Shown: positions 9,245-18,794 of the stretch, piece after piece
Layout: every line of letters begins with the position of its first letter
How positions within the stretch are numbered: the first letter of the stretch is position 1
Assembly: GCA_947176505.1 (NCBI GenBank)
Contig: CAMWQW010000001.1
Span: 62,001 to 126,000 of the forward strand
From: an uncultured Lachnospiraceae bacterium
GTDB lineage: Bacteria > Bacillota > Clostridia > Lachnospirales > Lachnospiraceae
Direction of reading: 5' to 3'
Length of the DNA stretch: 64,000 nt
The notes under the pieces: generated by a model
What the model saw: the letters and a program-made list of their open reading frames with translations, nothing else
The model's database searches: none
Told to the model about the DNA's origin: nothing
Position numbers and translations under genes: made by a program

Positions 9245-10813
9245 TTACGCATAATTATCCGGCAGGTCATTTTCAATCAAGACAACCTTCTGTTTCTCAT
9301 TCGGTATCGCATTAACCATCTGCAATGCCTCCTGCAATGTATCAACCACAATCATCCTGTTGTGAGCAAATCCGGCTTCGGTCAGCCCGTCTTGAATCGG
9401 TTTTGTCTGCTCCTTACCGACTAACACTGCATAATCACATTTATCTGCGGCGTATACGCCCACTTCTTTATTCTCAGCATATTGCTTTTCACCCAGTTCA
9501 ACCATACCGGGTGTCATAAGAATCCGCAGCTCCTTGAACATTGCAAGTGTGTCAAGCGCTGCCTCAAATCCGTTTTTATTAGAGTTATAGGCATCGTCCA
9601 GAACAATCCAATTTCCTTGCTTTCTAAGCTGTAACCGATGTTCCACGCTCTCAAGCTGCTTTACCGGATACCGTAGTTTCTCCATAGGGATCCCCAGTGT
9701 ATGCGCCACCGCAATGGCACCGGCTATATTCTGCACATTATGATTTCCTACCAGCCGCGTATGGAACTCATACTCGTCCCCTTTTTCATCTTTTATCTTA
9801 AAAGCGGAGCCTTGCGGTGAAACGCTTATATCGTATGCTTTAAATGCAAGCCCCTCTCCCGTCGTACCATAACTTACAACTTTCTTGTTAATTTTATGAT
9901 CCCGAATATATTCGTTGTCATAATTCAAGAATACCTTGCCGTCTGACGGTACTGCATCAGCCAGTTCAAATTTAGTGCCGATAATATTGTCAATCGTATG
10001 AAAACTCTGTAAATGCTGTGGTCCGATTGATGTGATAATCCCGTAATCAGGATGTACCAAATCACAGATTTCCTTGATATCTCCCACTTCTCTGGCACCC
10101 ATCTCACAGATAAAAATCTCATGGTACGGCTTCATCTGTTCCCTGATCGTCCTGACAACGCCAAGCGTCGTATTGTAATTCCCCGGCGTATGCAGCACAT
10201 TAAACTGACCGGATAATAACGTACTCAGAAAATATTTTACGCTGGTCTTGCCGTAGCTTCCGGTAACCCCGATTATTTTCAAATCCGGCATGTCTTTTAA
10301 AATACGAGCCGCGTCATTGATATAATAGCGGTCAATTCCCTGCTCAACCGGTTTGTTAATGAAATTTACCAGTAAAACCAAAAACGGCTGTAATAGAAAC
10401 AAAATCAGAAGAATACTCTCACATACCTGCCACTTATACCGTACCATACAAAGCGACACTACTATGCCAAGCACATAAATAATTATCGTAGTCATAAGCA
10501 TACGCTTCACACGCTTCGTATATACGAGCGGCTTTTTGGCTTGACGTGGTTTATTGACTATTACAGTCATTATGTTCATGATACATGCTGTGATCAGGCA
10601 TCCTACGCTACCAATCAGTACAAGTGGAAGTGAGATTACCGCATAGAGGCTCTTTCCGAGCAGTCTTCCCACATTGCTGTGTATCCTCATCCATTCTGCA
10701 TATTCCCGTGGTTTATAAGAATTCTGCTGGAACATATGCACAATATAAAGTTCATACAAGACTGCCCCCGCTAAATAAGTGGCAAACCAGATTATTGTCA
10801 ATGCAATATACAT
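9245..10813 (-). CDS. murF: MurF-like Mur ligase with N-terminal membrane domain
   Basis: A 522-residue protein. Residues 1-152 hold about four hydrophobic spans (near 3-25, 55-86, 105-127 and 130-152), which classical soluble MurF lacks. From about residue 170 a complete Mur ligase follows: P-loop GVTGSYGKTSVK (182-193), the central EMGAREVGDIKEI block, HNVQNIAGAIAVAH, and the C-terminal ligase domain with VLDDAYNSNKNGFEAAL. MurF adds D-Ala-D-Ala to the UDP-MurNAc peptide; the neighbour ddl makes that dipeptide. The membrane anchor would place the enzyme beside MraY-dependent steps. Whether it is the cell's only MurF cannot be seen here. Confidence 0.85.
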   Translation of the reverse strand: MYIALTIIWFATYLAGAVLYELYIVHMFQQNSYKPREYAEWMRIHSNVGRLLGKSLYAVISLPLVLIGSVGCLITACIMNIMTVIVNKPRQAKKPLVYTKRVKRMLMTTIIIYVLGIVVSLCMVRYKWQVCESILLILFLLQPFLVLLVNFINKPVEQGIDRYYINDAARILKDMPDLKIIGVTGSYGKTSVKYFLSTLLSGQFNVLHTPGNYNTTLGVVRTIREQMKPYHEIFICEMGAREVGDIKEICDLVHPDYGIITSIGPQHLQSFHTIDNIIGTKFELADAVPSDGKVFLNYDNEYIRDHKINKKVVSYGTTGEGLAFKAYDISVSPQGSAFKIKDEKGDEYEFHTRLVGNHNVQNIAGAIAVAHTLGIPMEKLRYPVKQLESVEHRLQLRKQGNWIVLDDAYNSNKNGFEAALDTLAMFKELRILMTPGMVELGEKQYAENKEVGVYAADKCDYAVLVGKEQTKPIQDGLTEAGFAHNRMIVVDTLQEALQMVNAIPNEKQKVVLIENDLPDNYA

Positions 10814-10836
10814 ATATACTTATTCCTATCTATTTT

Positions 10837-11643
10837 TTACGCAAAAAATGCCGTCAATGCGCCGTGCACCTTAGGCGCCTGCTGAGCAAAGGAAAAATGT
10901 CCCGCACCTTCACACACAACAAGCCCCGTATCCTGAATCAATTCTTCCATTCTCTTTGCATCAGATAACGGCGTTGCCGTATCCATATCTCCCCAGATTA
11001 ACAAAGTAGGGCATTTCACCAAATGCATGAGCGGCTCCAAATCTTCGTTTACTACTTTCACCAGAGTCGCACGCATCGTCGGCGTTGCATTGTTATAGTC
11101 CGCAGAGCCGCGTTTACGCCTCATATCGTCCACCGCATCGGGATACAGAAAATGTAAAACCTTCGTGCTCATGACCGCGCGTCCAATTTTATAACACTTC
11201 AGACTCACTTTCTGCTTGAAGCTCTTCTTCGGAAGAATGCCCGCACTGTCAATCAGAACAGCCTTCTCTATCGTAAAGGAAAGATTCTGCCGCGCATTCA
11301 TCTTAAAGAACACTCTTCCGCCAAAAGAATGCACCACGATGCTGAATTTGGTTATCTCAAAAGATTCTATAAACTTTATGACAAAATTAACATAGTCATC
11401 CACACACCACGGTTCGGACGGCTCCGGCGTTTTGCCGAACCCCGGCATGTCAAGCGCAATTACCCTGTGCTTTTCCGACAGCACCTGAATGATACCCGCA
11501 TAAAGAGTAATATTCGCTCCCCATCCATGCAGCAGCAATATAACATCACCCGCACCTTCATCTATATAGTTGACTGTTATTTCATCAATCTTCTTAACCA
11601 CTATTCTCTCCATGTACGAGCAGTTTACTGCAATGACCCGCAT
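10837..11643 (-). CDS. Alpha/beta-hydrolase fold protein
   Basis: A serine hydrolase of up to 268 residues. The oxyanion segment LLHGWGAN, the nucleophile elbow VVHSFGGR (Ser), Asp in LIWGDMDTATP and the catalytic His in GAGHFSFAQQ give a full catalytic triad. The start is uncertain: ATG at 11643 or at 11613 (MERIVVKK), neither with a good ribosome site. It is the first gene of the operon continuing into murF (23 bp gap) and ddl, from a promoter at 11707-11735. The substrate is unknown; the context suggests a cell-envelope link, but this is inference. Confidence 0.85.
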   Translation of the reverse strand: MRVIAVNCSYMERIVVKKIDEITVNYIDEGAGDVILLLHGWGANITLYAGIIQVLSEKHRVIALDMPGFGKTPEPSEPWCVDDYVNFVIKFIESFEITKFSIVVHSFGGRVFFKMNARQNLSFTIEKAVLIDSAGILPKKSFKQKVSLKCYKIGRAVMSTKVLHFLYPDAVDDMRRKRGSADYNNATPTMRATLVKVVNEDLEPLMHLVKCPTLLIWGDMDTATPLSDAKRMEELIQDTGLVVCEGAGHFSFAQQAPKVHGALTAFFA

Positions 11644-11706
11644 ACAAAATCCAATATTTCAGGCTATTTACAAGGCAGATTCTCCCGCCTAAGTCAAACA
11701 ATTACT

Positions 11707-11735
11707 ATCATATACCTATGCCCGGCATTTGGCAA
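11707..11735 (-). promoter_or_regulatory. Sigma-A promoter of the hydrolase-murF-ddl operon
   Basis: TTGCCA, a 17-bp spacer and TATGAT on the minus strand, about 65 bp before the first possible start codon and downstream of the GH5 gene. Confidence 0.65.
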
Positions 11736-11774
11736 TTATGTTTCTGCCTCACACTGTGCAAAAAATGCTCAAAG

Positions 11775-13112
11775 CTACTCGCAAGCCTTCATCATACCTT
11801 CCACCAAATCCGGATAAAGGAACTGACACACCATTCTACGGAAAATACCGAAATTCTCTCCGTTTCCCGTAAAAGCATTATTATCCCACCAGCAGCACGT
11901 GATACCTCTCTTACGTGCAGCCTCTACATAATATGCCGCAAACTCGCATCTTGCTTCGATATTGCCGCCTTTATCCCTTGCTCCGAACTCGTCAATTACC
12001 ACGCCGATACCGTTCTGCACATATTTCTCATAGAGAGTATCCATCATATCGTCAATTTCCGAAGTATCGGAATCATTGTCTACGCTCCACTGGTCAGTGC
12101 TTCCGCTCTCACTGGCAGCCTCCAGCGCAAAATGATAGGGTATATAGGCATGTACTTCCACCATAATCTTATTACTGTTACCCTCTATATCTTGCGGCAG
12201 TACGAAATATTCATTGGTAGCCCCCTGTAAAGAAGCCGCATATCCCGGCACGAGCAGATAGCGCTCTTTATTATATCCGTCCGAAGCGCGCACAGCATCC
12301 ACAAACACTTGGTTTAACTCGTTAATACACTGCACAGCCTCCACGCACTGTTGGTTATTCAAATCCAGCCACCATTCATTACTCGTACCGACCAAACGAG
12401 GCTCATTTAATCCTTCCATAATCAGGTGCTCATCATAGTCTGCAAACCGTTGGGCTACCTGTGTCCAGACCGCTGAAACATATGCTTTCGACTGCTCCAA
12501 GTATTCCCGCGACGGATACATATAGTCTGTCGAGTTATCATGATGAATATTAATGATGACAAACATATCATTATCAATCGCATAATCCACCACTTCCTGT
12601 ACGCGGTTCATCCATACTTCACTGATTGTATAACTGCCGTCCTGTGACACATGATTATGCCATGATACCGGAATGCGCATCGTCTGAAATCCTGCTGCCT
12701 TGACCGCATCAACCATCTCCTTAGTCGTAACGATTCCGCACCAGTCCGACTCATAAGCCAGTTCGTCTTCTTTATTCTGGTCGGAAGATGCGTCTAAAGT
12801 ATTGCCAAGATTCCAGCCGATTTTCATGCTGCGCACAAATTCACCCGCATCAGACAGCATTGACTCGTTAATCTCCGTATCGCGTTCCTCTTCTTTTACT
12901 TCTGTCATCTGTGCATTATCTGTCACCGTACTCATATCGTCCGCGCTCCCACTGTCCACCATCGCTTCTTCTGTTTTTTCTTTCGTTCTTTCTTCAATTT
13001 CTTCTGCGGTTTCAGAAACTACGGTTTCTTTCTGCTCCGCCTTATCTGTGCACCCCATTACCATCATTGTCATAATAATCATCAGACTCAAAACCATTAC
13101 CTGTTTTCTCAT
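11775..13112 (-). CDS. GH5-family endoglucanase-like lipoprotein
   Basis: A 445-residue secreted glycosidase. The signal peptide ends in VMGC (lipid Cys21); residues 22-85 are a Glu/Thr/Ser-rich tether; the catalytic TIM barrel follows. GH5 marks are MKIGWNLGNTLDA (97-108), MRIPVSWHNH, INIHHD, the acid/base Glu237 in GLNEPRLVG and the nucleophile Glu375 in VVIDEFGARDKG. It should cut beta-1,4-glucan or related plant polysaccharide at the cell surface. ATG follows GGAAGGGAG. It lies 66 bp after a 33-aa gene and has no carbohydrate-binding module or dockerin. Confidence 0.92.
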   Translation of the reverse strand: MRKQVMVLSLMIIMTMMVMGCTDKAEQKETVVSETAEEIEERTKEKTEEAMVDSGSADDMSTVTDNAQMTEVKEEERDTEINESMLSDAGEFVRSMKIGWNLGNTLDASSDQNKEDELAYESDWCGIVTTKEMVDAVKAAGFQTMRIPVSWHNHVSQDGSYTISEVWMNRVQEVVDYAIDNDMFVIINIHHDNSTDYMYPSREYLEQSKAYVSAVWTQVAQRFADYDEHLIMEGLNEPRLVGTSNEWWLDLNNQQCVEAVQCINELNQVFVDAVRASDGYNKERYLLVPGYAASLQGATNEYFVLPQDIEGNSNKIMVEVHAYIPYHFALEAASESGSTDQWSVDNDSDTSEIDDMMDTLYEKYVQNGIGVVIDEFGARDKGGNIEARCEFAAYYVEAARKRGITCCWWDNNAFTGNGENFGIFRRMVCQFLYPDLVEGMMKACE

Positions 13113-13178
13113 AGTCTGCTCCCTTCCGTAAAATATTCACGATTCTATTTTACTGTATAAAGGGTAATGACCGCAACA

Positions 13179-13280
13179 TCATTTCTCCATATAATCTTCG
13201 TAATCCGTCTCGCTCGCAAACAGCATGTATTCACCATTAACATATCCCATATAGCCGCTTTCTACCGTATAACCTTTCAT
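13179..13280 (-). CDS. Small 33-residue protein of unknown function
   Basis: A short frame with an excellent ribosome site (GGAGG seven bases before ATG). The product, beginning MKGYTVESGYMGYVNGEYML and ending in DYEDYMEK, is acidic and rich in Tyr and Gly, with no signal peptide or membrane span. The repeated GY(M/V)xG pattern suggests a small beta-rich or amphipathic peptide. It sits between a terminator behind the cysteine desulfurase gene and the GH5 gene, 66 bp upstream of the latter. I do not recognise a characterised family; the start signal and codon use are my evidence that it is real. Confidence 0.6.
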   Translation of the reverse strand: MKGYTVESGYMGYVNGEYMLFASETDYEDYMEK

Positions 13281-13332
13281 ATCCTTACCTCCATTCAAGC
13301 AGTCTCGAACTTTTGTTCTGTCATAAGGATAC

Positions 13333-13363
13333 AAAAAATAGAGTCCAATATTCCGGACTCTAT
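13333..13363 (-). terminator. Terminator of the pth-mfd-cysteine desulfurase operon
   Basis: Minus-strand stem ATAGAGTCC/GGACTCTAT with an eight-base loop, followed by TTTTTTG. It overlaps the stop codon of the cysteine desulfurase gene. Confidence 0.85.
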
Positions 13364-14508
13364 CTATCTTCTCTCATTCCTCTTAACTTTGCTACAATCT
13401 TCGCCAATTCCTCCACCACGATATCTATTTCTTCTTTCGTATTATCCTCACTCAGCGTCAGGCGTATAGACGCACGCGCCAGCTCCGGAGACAATCCGAT
13501 TGCCAGAAGCACATGGGAGGGATCAAGTGAGCCTGTTGTACACGCCGAACCGCCAGACGCACAAATTCCCTGCATGTCCAGCATGATGAGAGCCGACTCA
13601 CTCTCCACCGCTTCAAAGCTGAAATTGACATTACCCGGAAGTCTCTTTGTGCGGTGTCCGTTCAGCCGGATGTGCGAAATCTCTTGTTCAATCCGCGTAA
13701 TCAAATAATCTCTTAATTCTATCTCTTTCTTCGTCTTTTCCCCCATAATGTGGAAGGCGCGCTTCACCGCCGCCGCAAGTCCCGCGATGGCAGGAATATT
13801 CTCCGTCCCGGCACGTCTGCCTCTCTCCTGCCGTCCACCGTGCACGAAAGAATGCATACGGACTTTTCTATTGATATAAAGAAATCCCACTCCCTTAGGT
13901 CCGTTAAATTTATGACCGCTGGCAGATAGCAAATCAATATGACACTCAGATACGTTGATCGGAATCTGTCCGTATGCCTGAACGGCATCCGTGTGAAAAA
14001 GAACTCCATGTTCAGCCGCAATTTCCCCTATTTCCCTGATTGGCTGAAGTGTGCCAATCTCGTTGTTGGCATACATTACGGAAATAAGAATCGTATCCGG
14101 TCGTATCGCCTTTTTAAGCTGCTCTACATCAACCACACCGTTCTCGTCCACATTCAGATACGTGACCTGCGCCCCTCTTTTTTCCAGATACTCACAAGTG
14201 TGCAGCACCGCATGATGTTCAATCTTTGTAGTGATAATATGTCTGCCTTTATCCTGATACGCCTCATACACTGCTTTCAGCGCCCAGTTGTCTGATTCCG
14301 TACCTCCTGCCGTAATATAAATCTCGTTCGCATCCGTTCCAAGCGTTTCCGCAATCACCTCTTTTGCATTGATGATTACTTTCTTACTCCTACTCCCCAA
14401 TCCGTAAATGCTTCCTGCATTGCCGTAATATTCCGTAAAATACGGCAGCATCGCCTCCACGACTTCCGGTGCGGTTTTTGTAGTCGCCGCATTATCCAAA
14501 TAGATCAT
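13360..14508 (-). CDS. Cysteine desulfurase (NifS/IscS family)
   Basis: A 382-residue PLP enzyme that takes sulfur from cysteine for Fe-S clusters, thiolated tRNA or other uses. The start MIYLDNAATTKTAP, PLP-lysine Lys200 in SASGHKFNGPKG, and the active-site loop with Cys323 in GGSACTTGSLDPSHVL are intact. Ala-Cys-Thr followed by Thr-Gly-Ser is typical of the IscS/NifS group. No iscU-like scaffold or thiI gene follows, so its partner is elsewhere. It is 18 bp downstream of mfd, with GGAGGGG before ATG. Confidence 0.93.
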   Translation of the reverse strand: MIYLDNAATTKTAPEVVEAMLPYFTEYYGNAGSIYGLGSRSKKVIINAKEVIAETLGTDANEIYITAGGTESDNWALKAVYEAYQDKGRHIITTKIEHHAVLHTCEYLEKRGAQVTYLNVDENGVVDVEQLKKAIRPDTILISVMYANNEIGTLQPIREIGEIAAEHGVLFHTDAVQAYGQIPINVSECHIDLLSASGHKFNGPKGVGFLYINRKVRMHSFVHGGRQERGRRAGTENIPAIAGLAAAVKRAFHIMGEKTKKEIELRDYLITRIEQEISHIRLNGHRTKRLPGNVNFSFEAVESESALIMLDMQGICASGGSACTTGSLDPSHVLLAIGLSPELARASIRLTLSEDNTKEEIDIVVEELAKIVAKLRGMREDR

Positions 14509-14526
14509 TATATCCCCTCCGCCCTA

Positions 14527-17500
14527 CTATAGCAGCATCTCTTCCATATCCTTAAGTACCGCTTCTGTCAGCGCCAGCAGCGTCTCCTCATCTTTTTCAA
14601 TCACTCCGCACTTCTTATATCGCAGACGGAATACGGGAGTCCCCTTCGGGTCGAAAGTCATTCTGCCATTATAAGCCTGCAGCAGAAACGGAATATTTTC
14701 GACTTTGATCGGTGCGTCCACACGCATCAGAAAACGGATTACCTCATTCTTGCCTTTCACTTCCGGCATATATAATCTGTGCGCATGAGAACGAATCAAG
14801 GCTATTCGCAGCAGGTTCTCGGCAGACTTCGGTATCTCGCCGAAACGGTCCAAAAGCTCCTCACGCATATCCTCGCACTCTCTTTCATTGTCAATCCCTG
14901 CAATACGTTTGTAAATATCTAATTTCTGCACTTCATTTACAATATAAGTAGGTGGAATATACGCATCCGCATCTAGGTCAATGCTTGTGTTAAAATCTTC
15001 TATCGTAGATATACCTTTAATATTTTTCACTGCTTCATTTAACATCTTGCAGTATAAATCATATCCGACTGCCTGCATATGACCGTGCTGCCTTGCTCCC
15101 AGCAGGTTACCCGCACCGCGGATTTCCAAATCCCTCATGGCAATCTTGAAACCGCTTCCTAAATCGGTAAATTCTTTGATTGCCTGCAGTCTTTTCTCCG
15201 CCACTTCCTTGAGCATTTTATCCCTTTTATACATCAGGAAAGCGTAAGCTGTCCTGTTGGAACGTCCTACACGTCCTCTTAACTGGTATAACTGCGACAA
15301 CCCCATCTGATCAGAATCATGAATAATCATCGTATTGACATTGGAGATATCCAATCCGGTCTCAATAATCGTCGTAGAAACCAGCACGTCTATCTCTCCG
15401 TCGATAAAATCATACATGATACGTTCCAGTTCACTCTCTTTCATCTGTCCGTGCGCAAAAGCCACATTTGCCTCCGGTACCAGCTTACGGATTACCGCCG
15501 CAATATCCGCTATATTATTGACTCTGTTGTAAACATAGTACACCTGTCCCTCTCTGGACAATTCTCTGACAATCGCTTCCCGCACCAGCTCTTCGCTGTA
15601 TTCGCACACAAAAGTCTGAATCGGCTGCCTGTCCCCCGGCGCTTCCTCCAACACGCTCATATCCCGAATCCCAATCAAGCTCATATGCAGTGTTCTCGGA
15701 ATCGGTGTCGCCGTCAAAGTCAGTACGTCCACATTTTCTTTCAGCTTCTTAATTTTCTCCTTATGCGCCACGCCAAAACGCTGCTCCTCGTCAATAATCA
15801 GCAGACCCAAATCTTTGTACTGCACGTCTGCAGATAAGACGCGATGTGTACCAATCACGATATCGACCATGCCTTTTTGTAAATCTGCAACCGTCTTTTT
15901 CTGTTCGGAAGGAGTTCTGAATCTGGACAGCAAATCAATCCTCACCGGGTAATCTTTCATCCTCTGCACAAAAGTATTATAATGCTGCTGCGCCAGAATA
16001 GTCGTGGGCACAAGATAGACTACCTGTTTTCCCTCTTGAACCGCTTTAAATGCAGCCCGGATAGCAATCTCTGTCTTGCCGTATCCCACATCACCACAGA
16101 TTAAGCGGTCCATGATTTTGCTGCTTTCCATATCTTCTTTTGTCGCCGCAATCGCAGTAATCTGGTCTTCCGTCTCCTCAAAAGGAAACATTTCCTCAAA
16201 TTCCTTCTGCCATACCGTATCCGCACCATACTTAAACCCTTGACTCTGCTGTCTGACCGCATATAGCTCCACCAAGTCCTGCGCAACTTCATCCACTGCG
16301 GTACGCACTTTTGACTTGGTCTTATTCCATTCCTGTGTCCCCAGCTTATTGAGTTTAGGCTTGCTGCCTGACTCGGCGGACGCGTATTTCTGAATCACAT
16401 CGAGTCCTGTAGCGAGCACATAAAGGATTCCACCATCCCGGTAAGATATCTTGATATAATCTTTGACGATTCTCTCCACTTCCACCTTCTCTATGCCTTG
16501 GTAAATACCAAGACCGTGGCTCTCATGCACGACATAATCGCCGACTCTCAGTTCATTGAAATCATTGATTTTCTGTCCCTGATAGATTTTTTTCTTTTTC
16601 TTTTTTTTCTCCGCTCCGAAAATGTCGCTCTCCGATATGACGATAAACTTGATAAGCGGATATTCAAAGCCTTTGAGGACTCTGCCATAATATGTCATAA
16701 CCTCTCCGGGCTGCACTTCCCTCATAGGGTCTTCACTGTAAAAAGCACTGATTTCCTGTTCTCTTAAGTCCTCCGCCAGTCGTTTTGCCCTCGTTCTGGA
16801 TCCGGAGAGCAAAAGAATCCGATATCCCCTCCGCTTAAAGCTGTTCAAATCCTTGACCAACGCTTCGAAGCTATTATTGTATGAAGACAGACTTCTCGCC
16901 TGAATATCAAATTTCTTGTCTGTCTTGAAAAGAGAGTTTTTACCATCCATCATGGAAAGCGCAACCACTCTTCCCCTCATAATTTTCGCCGCCGTCTCCT
17001 CCATACTGTACAGAATGTCCATCTGTCCCGGCAGAATATAACCCTTCTCTACGCGGTGCATCATACTTTCTCTAAATTCCAGTTCAATCGCCGAAGCATG
17101 TTCCTTGACCCGCATCGGTTCTTCTATAAAAATACAGCTTGCGCCTTGTTTTACAGACTGCGTCGAAGAATCCCCAAGACAATCTAAAAAAGTCGACAGT
17201 GTCGGATAGAAATATCTCACATAGCTCTCCAGATTCACCGCATTGCGTGACAATCCCAGCTCCAACAGCTGCTCTGCCAGCTCCTTCACCTGAGTCTCAA
17301 TGCGATGCGCTTCCTCAGTCTTCATTTCTTCGCGTAATTTTGCTGCATGCTGTTTGCATTCCGCTTGAATTTTCGCAAGACCGCTACGCAGTTCATTTTC
17401 TGACAAAATTAGTTCTGTTGCAGGATAGATAGTAACTGACTCCAGTTTCTCTATGGACCGCTGACTCAAAATATCAAAGCTACGAATCGACTCTACATCT

Positions 17501-18087
17501 TCTCCCCACAGTTCAATACGATAAGGATTGTCCTCCGTGAGATCAAAAATATCTACGATACCGCCACGAACACTGAATTGTCCCGGTGCCTCCACCTGAT
17601 AATTTTTCTCATAGCCCAGCTCCACAAGGCGTGCAGCCAGCACACTCTCTTCTATGCTGCTACGCTTATCAATGTGTATCACATGCTTTTTCCATGCTTC
17701 TACCGGCGTCTGGGGCGCCATCAGGGCGTCGTATGTCGTAATCACCGTGACCGGCTTTCCCTCCATCAATTTACGCAGGCATCTGATTCGCTCCATTGTC
17801 AATTGATTTCCATGGATGTCTGCCTGAAAAAAAATCAAGTCCTTTGCCGGATACAGCATGACATTTCTGTCATAGAATTTGTAATCTTCGTACAATTCTT
17901 TTGCTCTAAGATCACTGAAAGTTACAATAACCTTATATCGGATTCCCTCACTAAGTCCGTATATCATATGCAGCTTCTGTGAATCCACACATCCGCTTAG
18001 TGCGATAGAAACCTGACTTTTAGTAAGCATTTTTTTAATTTCTTCGTATTCTCCCAACTCTTCCAAGGGAGCAAGTAAAGCCCTCAC
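14527..18087 (-). CDS. mfd: Transcription-repair coupling factor Mfd
   Basis: A full-length 1186-residue Mfd. It contains the N-terminal UvrB-like domains (about 1-350), the RNA-polymerase-interacting CarD-like domain (after a Lys-rich stretch of seven lysines, around GDYVVHESHGLGIYQG), and RecG-like translocase motors with Walker A CGDVGYGKTEIAIR, DEEQRFGV, TATPIPRTL and QLRGRVGRS, then the TRCF C-terminal domain. It removes RNA polymerase stalled at lesions and recruits nucleotide excision repair. The start is GTG at 18087, sharing four bases with the pth stop, with GGAGG upstream: translational coupling to pth as in many Firmicutes. Confidence 0.97.
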   Translation of the reverse strand: MRALLAPLEELGEYEEIKKMLTKSQVSIALSGCVDSQKLHMIYGLSEGIRYKVIVTFSDLRAKELYEDYKFYDRNVMLYPAKDLIFFQADIHGNQLTMERIRCLRKLMEGKPVTVITTYDALMAPQTPVEAWKKHVIHIDKRSSIEESVLAARLVELGYEKNYQVEAPGQFSVRGGIVDIFDLTEDNPYRIELWGEDVESIRSFDILSQRSIEKLESVTIYPATELILSENELRSGLAKIQAECKQHAAKLREEMKTEEAHRIETQVKELAEQLLELGLSRNAVNLESYVRYFYPTLSTFLDCLGDSSTQSVKQGASCIFIEEPMRVKEHASAIELEFRESMMHRVEKGYILPGQMDILYSMEETAAKIMRGRVVALSMMDGKNSLFKTDKKFDIQARSLSSYNNSFEALVKDLNSFKRRGYRILLLSGSRTRAKRLAEDLREQEISAFYSEDPMREVQPGEVMTYYGRVLKGFEYPLIKFIVISESDIFGAEKKKKKKKIYQGQKINDFNELRVGDYVVHESHGLGIYQGIEKVEVERIVKDYIKISYRDGGILYVLATGLDVIQKYASAESGSKPKLNKLGTQEWNKTKSKVRTAVDEVAQDLVELYAVRQQSQGFKYGADTVWQKEFEEMFPFEETEDQITAIAATKEDMESSKIMDRLICGDVGYGKTEIAIRAAFKAVQEGKQVVYLVPTTILAQQHYNTFVQRMKDYPVRIDLLSRFRTPSEQKKTVADLQKGMVDIVIGTHRVLSADVQYKDLGLLIIDEEQRFGVAHKEKIKKLKENVDVLTLTATPIPRTLHMSLIGIRDMSVLEEAPGDRQPIQTFVCEYSEELVREAIVRELSREGQVYYVYNRVNNIADIAAVIRKLVPEANVAFAHGQMKESELERIMYDFIDGEIDVLVSTTIIETGLDISNVNTMIIHDSDQMGLSQLYQLRGRVGRSNRTAYAFLMYKRDKMLKEVAEKRLQAIKEFTDLGSGFKIAMRDLEIRGAGNLLGARQHGHMQAVGYDLYCKMLNEAVKNIKGISTIEDFNTSIDLDADAYIPPTYIVNEVQKLDIYKRIAGIDNERECEDMREELLDRFGEIPKSAENLLRIALIRSHAHRLYMPEVKGKNEVIRFLMRVDAPIKVENIPFLLQAYNGRMTFDPKGTPVFRLRYKKCGVIEKDEETLLALTEAVLKDMEEMLL

Positions 18088-18665
18088 ATCGAACCTCCAC
18101 TCTTCTTATTATATAAGTTCATCGCCGCATCCGCGCTATCCGTAATCATAATTCCAACTGCATCCGCCGCGCGTTTCGCGCTCTCATCCATTATCTCCCG
18201 TTCTTCCTTGGTGAAATGTCCCAACACATAATCCGCCAAATCATACCCTCTCGGTTTCTCTCCGACGCCCATCTTGACCCGTTGAAACTCATCATGTCCC
18301 AAATGCAGTATAATATTTTTTAGACCGTTATGCCCGCCTGCACTGCCTTTTTTTCGAATGCGAATCTGTCCCACATCAAGGCTGACATCGTCTGAAATCA
18401 CGATAAGTTCACTCTTCTCGTCTATCTTATAAAAGTCTATGACTTCTCTGACACTTTCACCACTCAAATTCATATAGGTCTGCGGTTTCACCAAGACCAC
18501 TTTCTCTCCGCCCACAAAGCCCTTGCCGATAAGTGCCTTGTGCTTTCTCTCGCCCACCGCAATATTATTCTTAGACGCAATGACATCGACCACGTCAAAG
18601 CCAATGTTATGTCGCGTATTTTGATATTGTCTATCCGGATTTCCAAGCCCTACAATAATGTACAT
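18084..18665 (-). CDS. pth: Peptidyl-tRNA hydrolase
   Basis: A 193-residue enzyme that recycles peptidyl-tRNA released from ribosomes. The N-terminus VGLGNPDRQYQNTRHNIGFD holds the conserved Asn and the catalytic His, and KPQTYMNLSGESV and the GHNGLKN block follow. The pth-mfd order is common in Firmicutes. ATG is preceded by GAGG at five bases. It is the first gene of the pth-mfd-cysteine desulfurase unit. Confidence 0.96.
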   Translation of the reverse strand: MYIIVGLGNPDRQYQNTRHNIGFDVVDVIASKNNIAVGERKHKALIGKGFVGGEKVVLVKPQTYMNLSGESVREVIDFYKIDEKSELIVISDDVSLDVGQIRIRKKGSAGGHNGLKNIILHLGHDEFQRVKMGVGEKPRGYDLADYVLGHFTKEEREIMDESAKRAADAVGIMITDSADAAMNLYNKKSGGSM

Positions 18666-18794
18666 AGTTACCTCGATTCTATACGTTCACTTATCTTCTT
18701 CTGTTTTCTCTATGTTTAGCATAGACTGTCACACAAAATATACTGTCCAGCAAACTCACATATCAGTCTACCACAATCTTCTGTTACATGCAAA

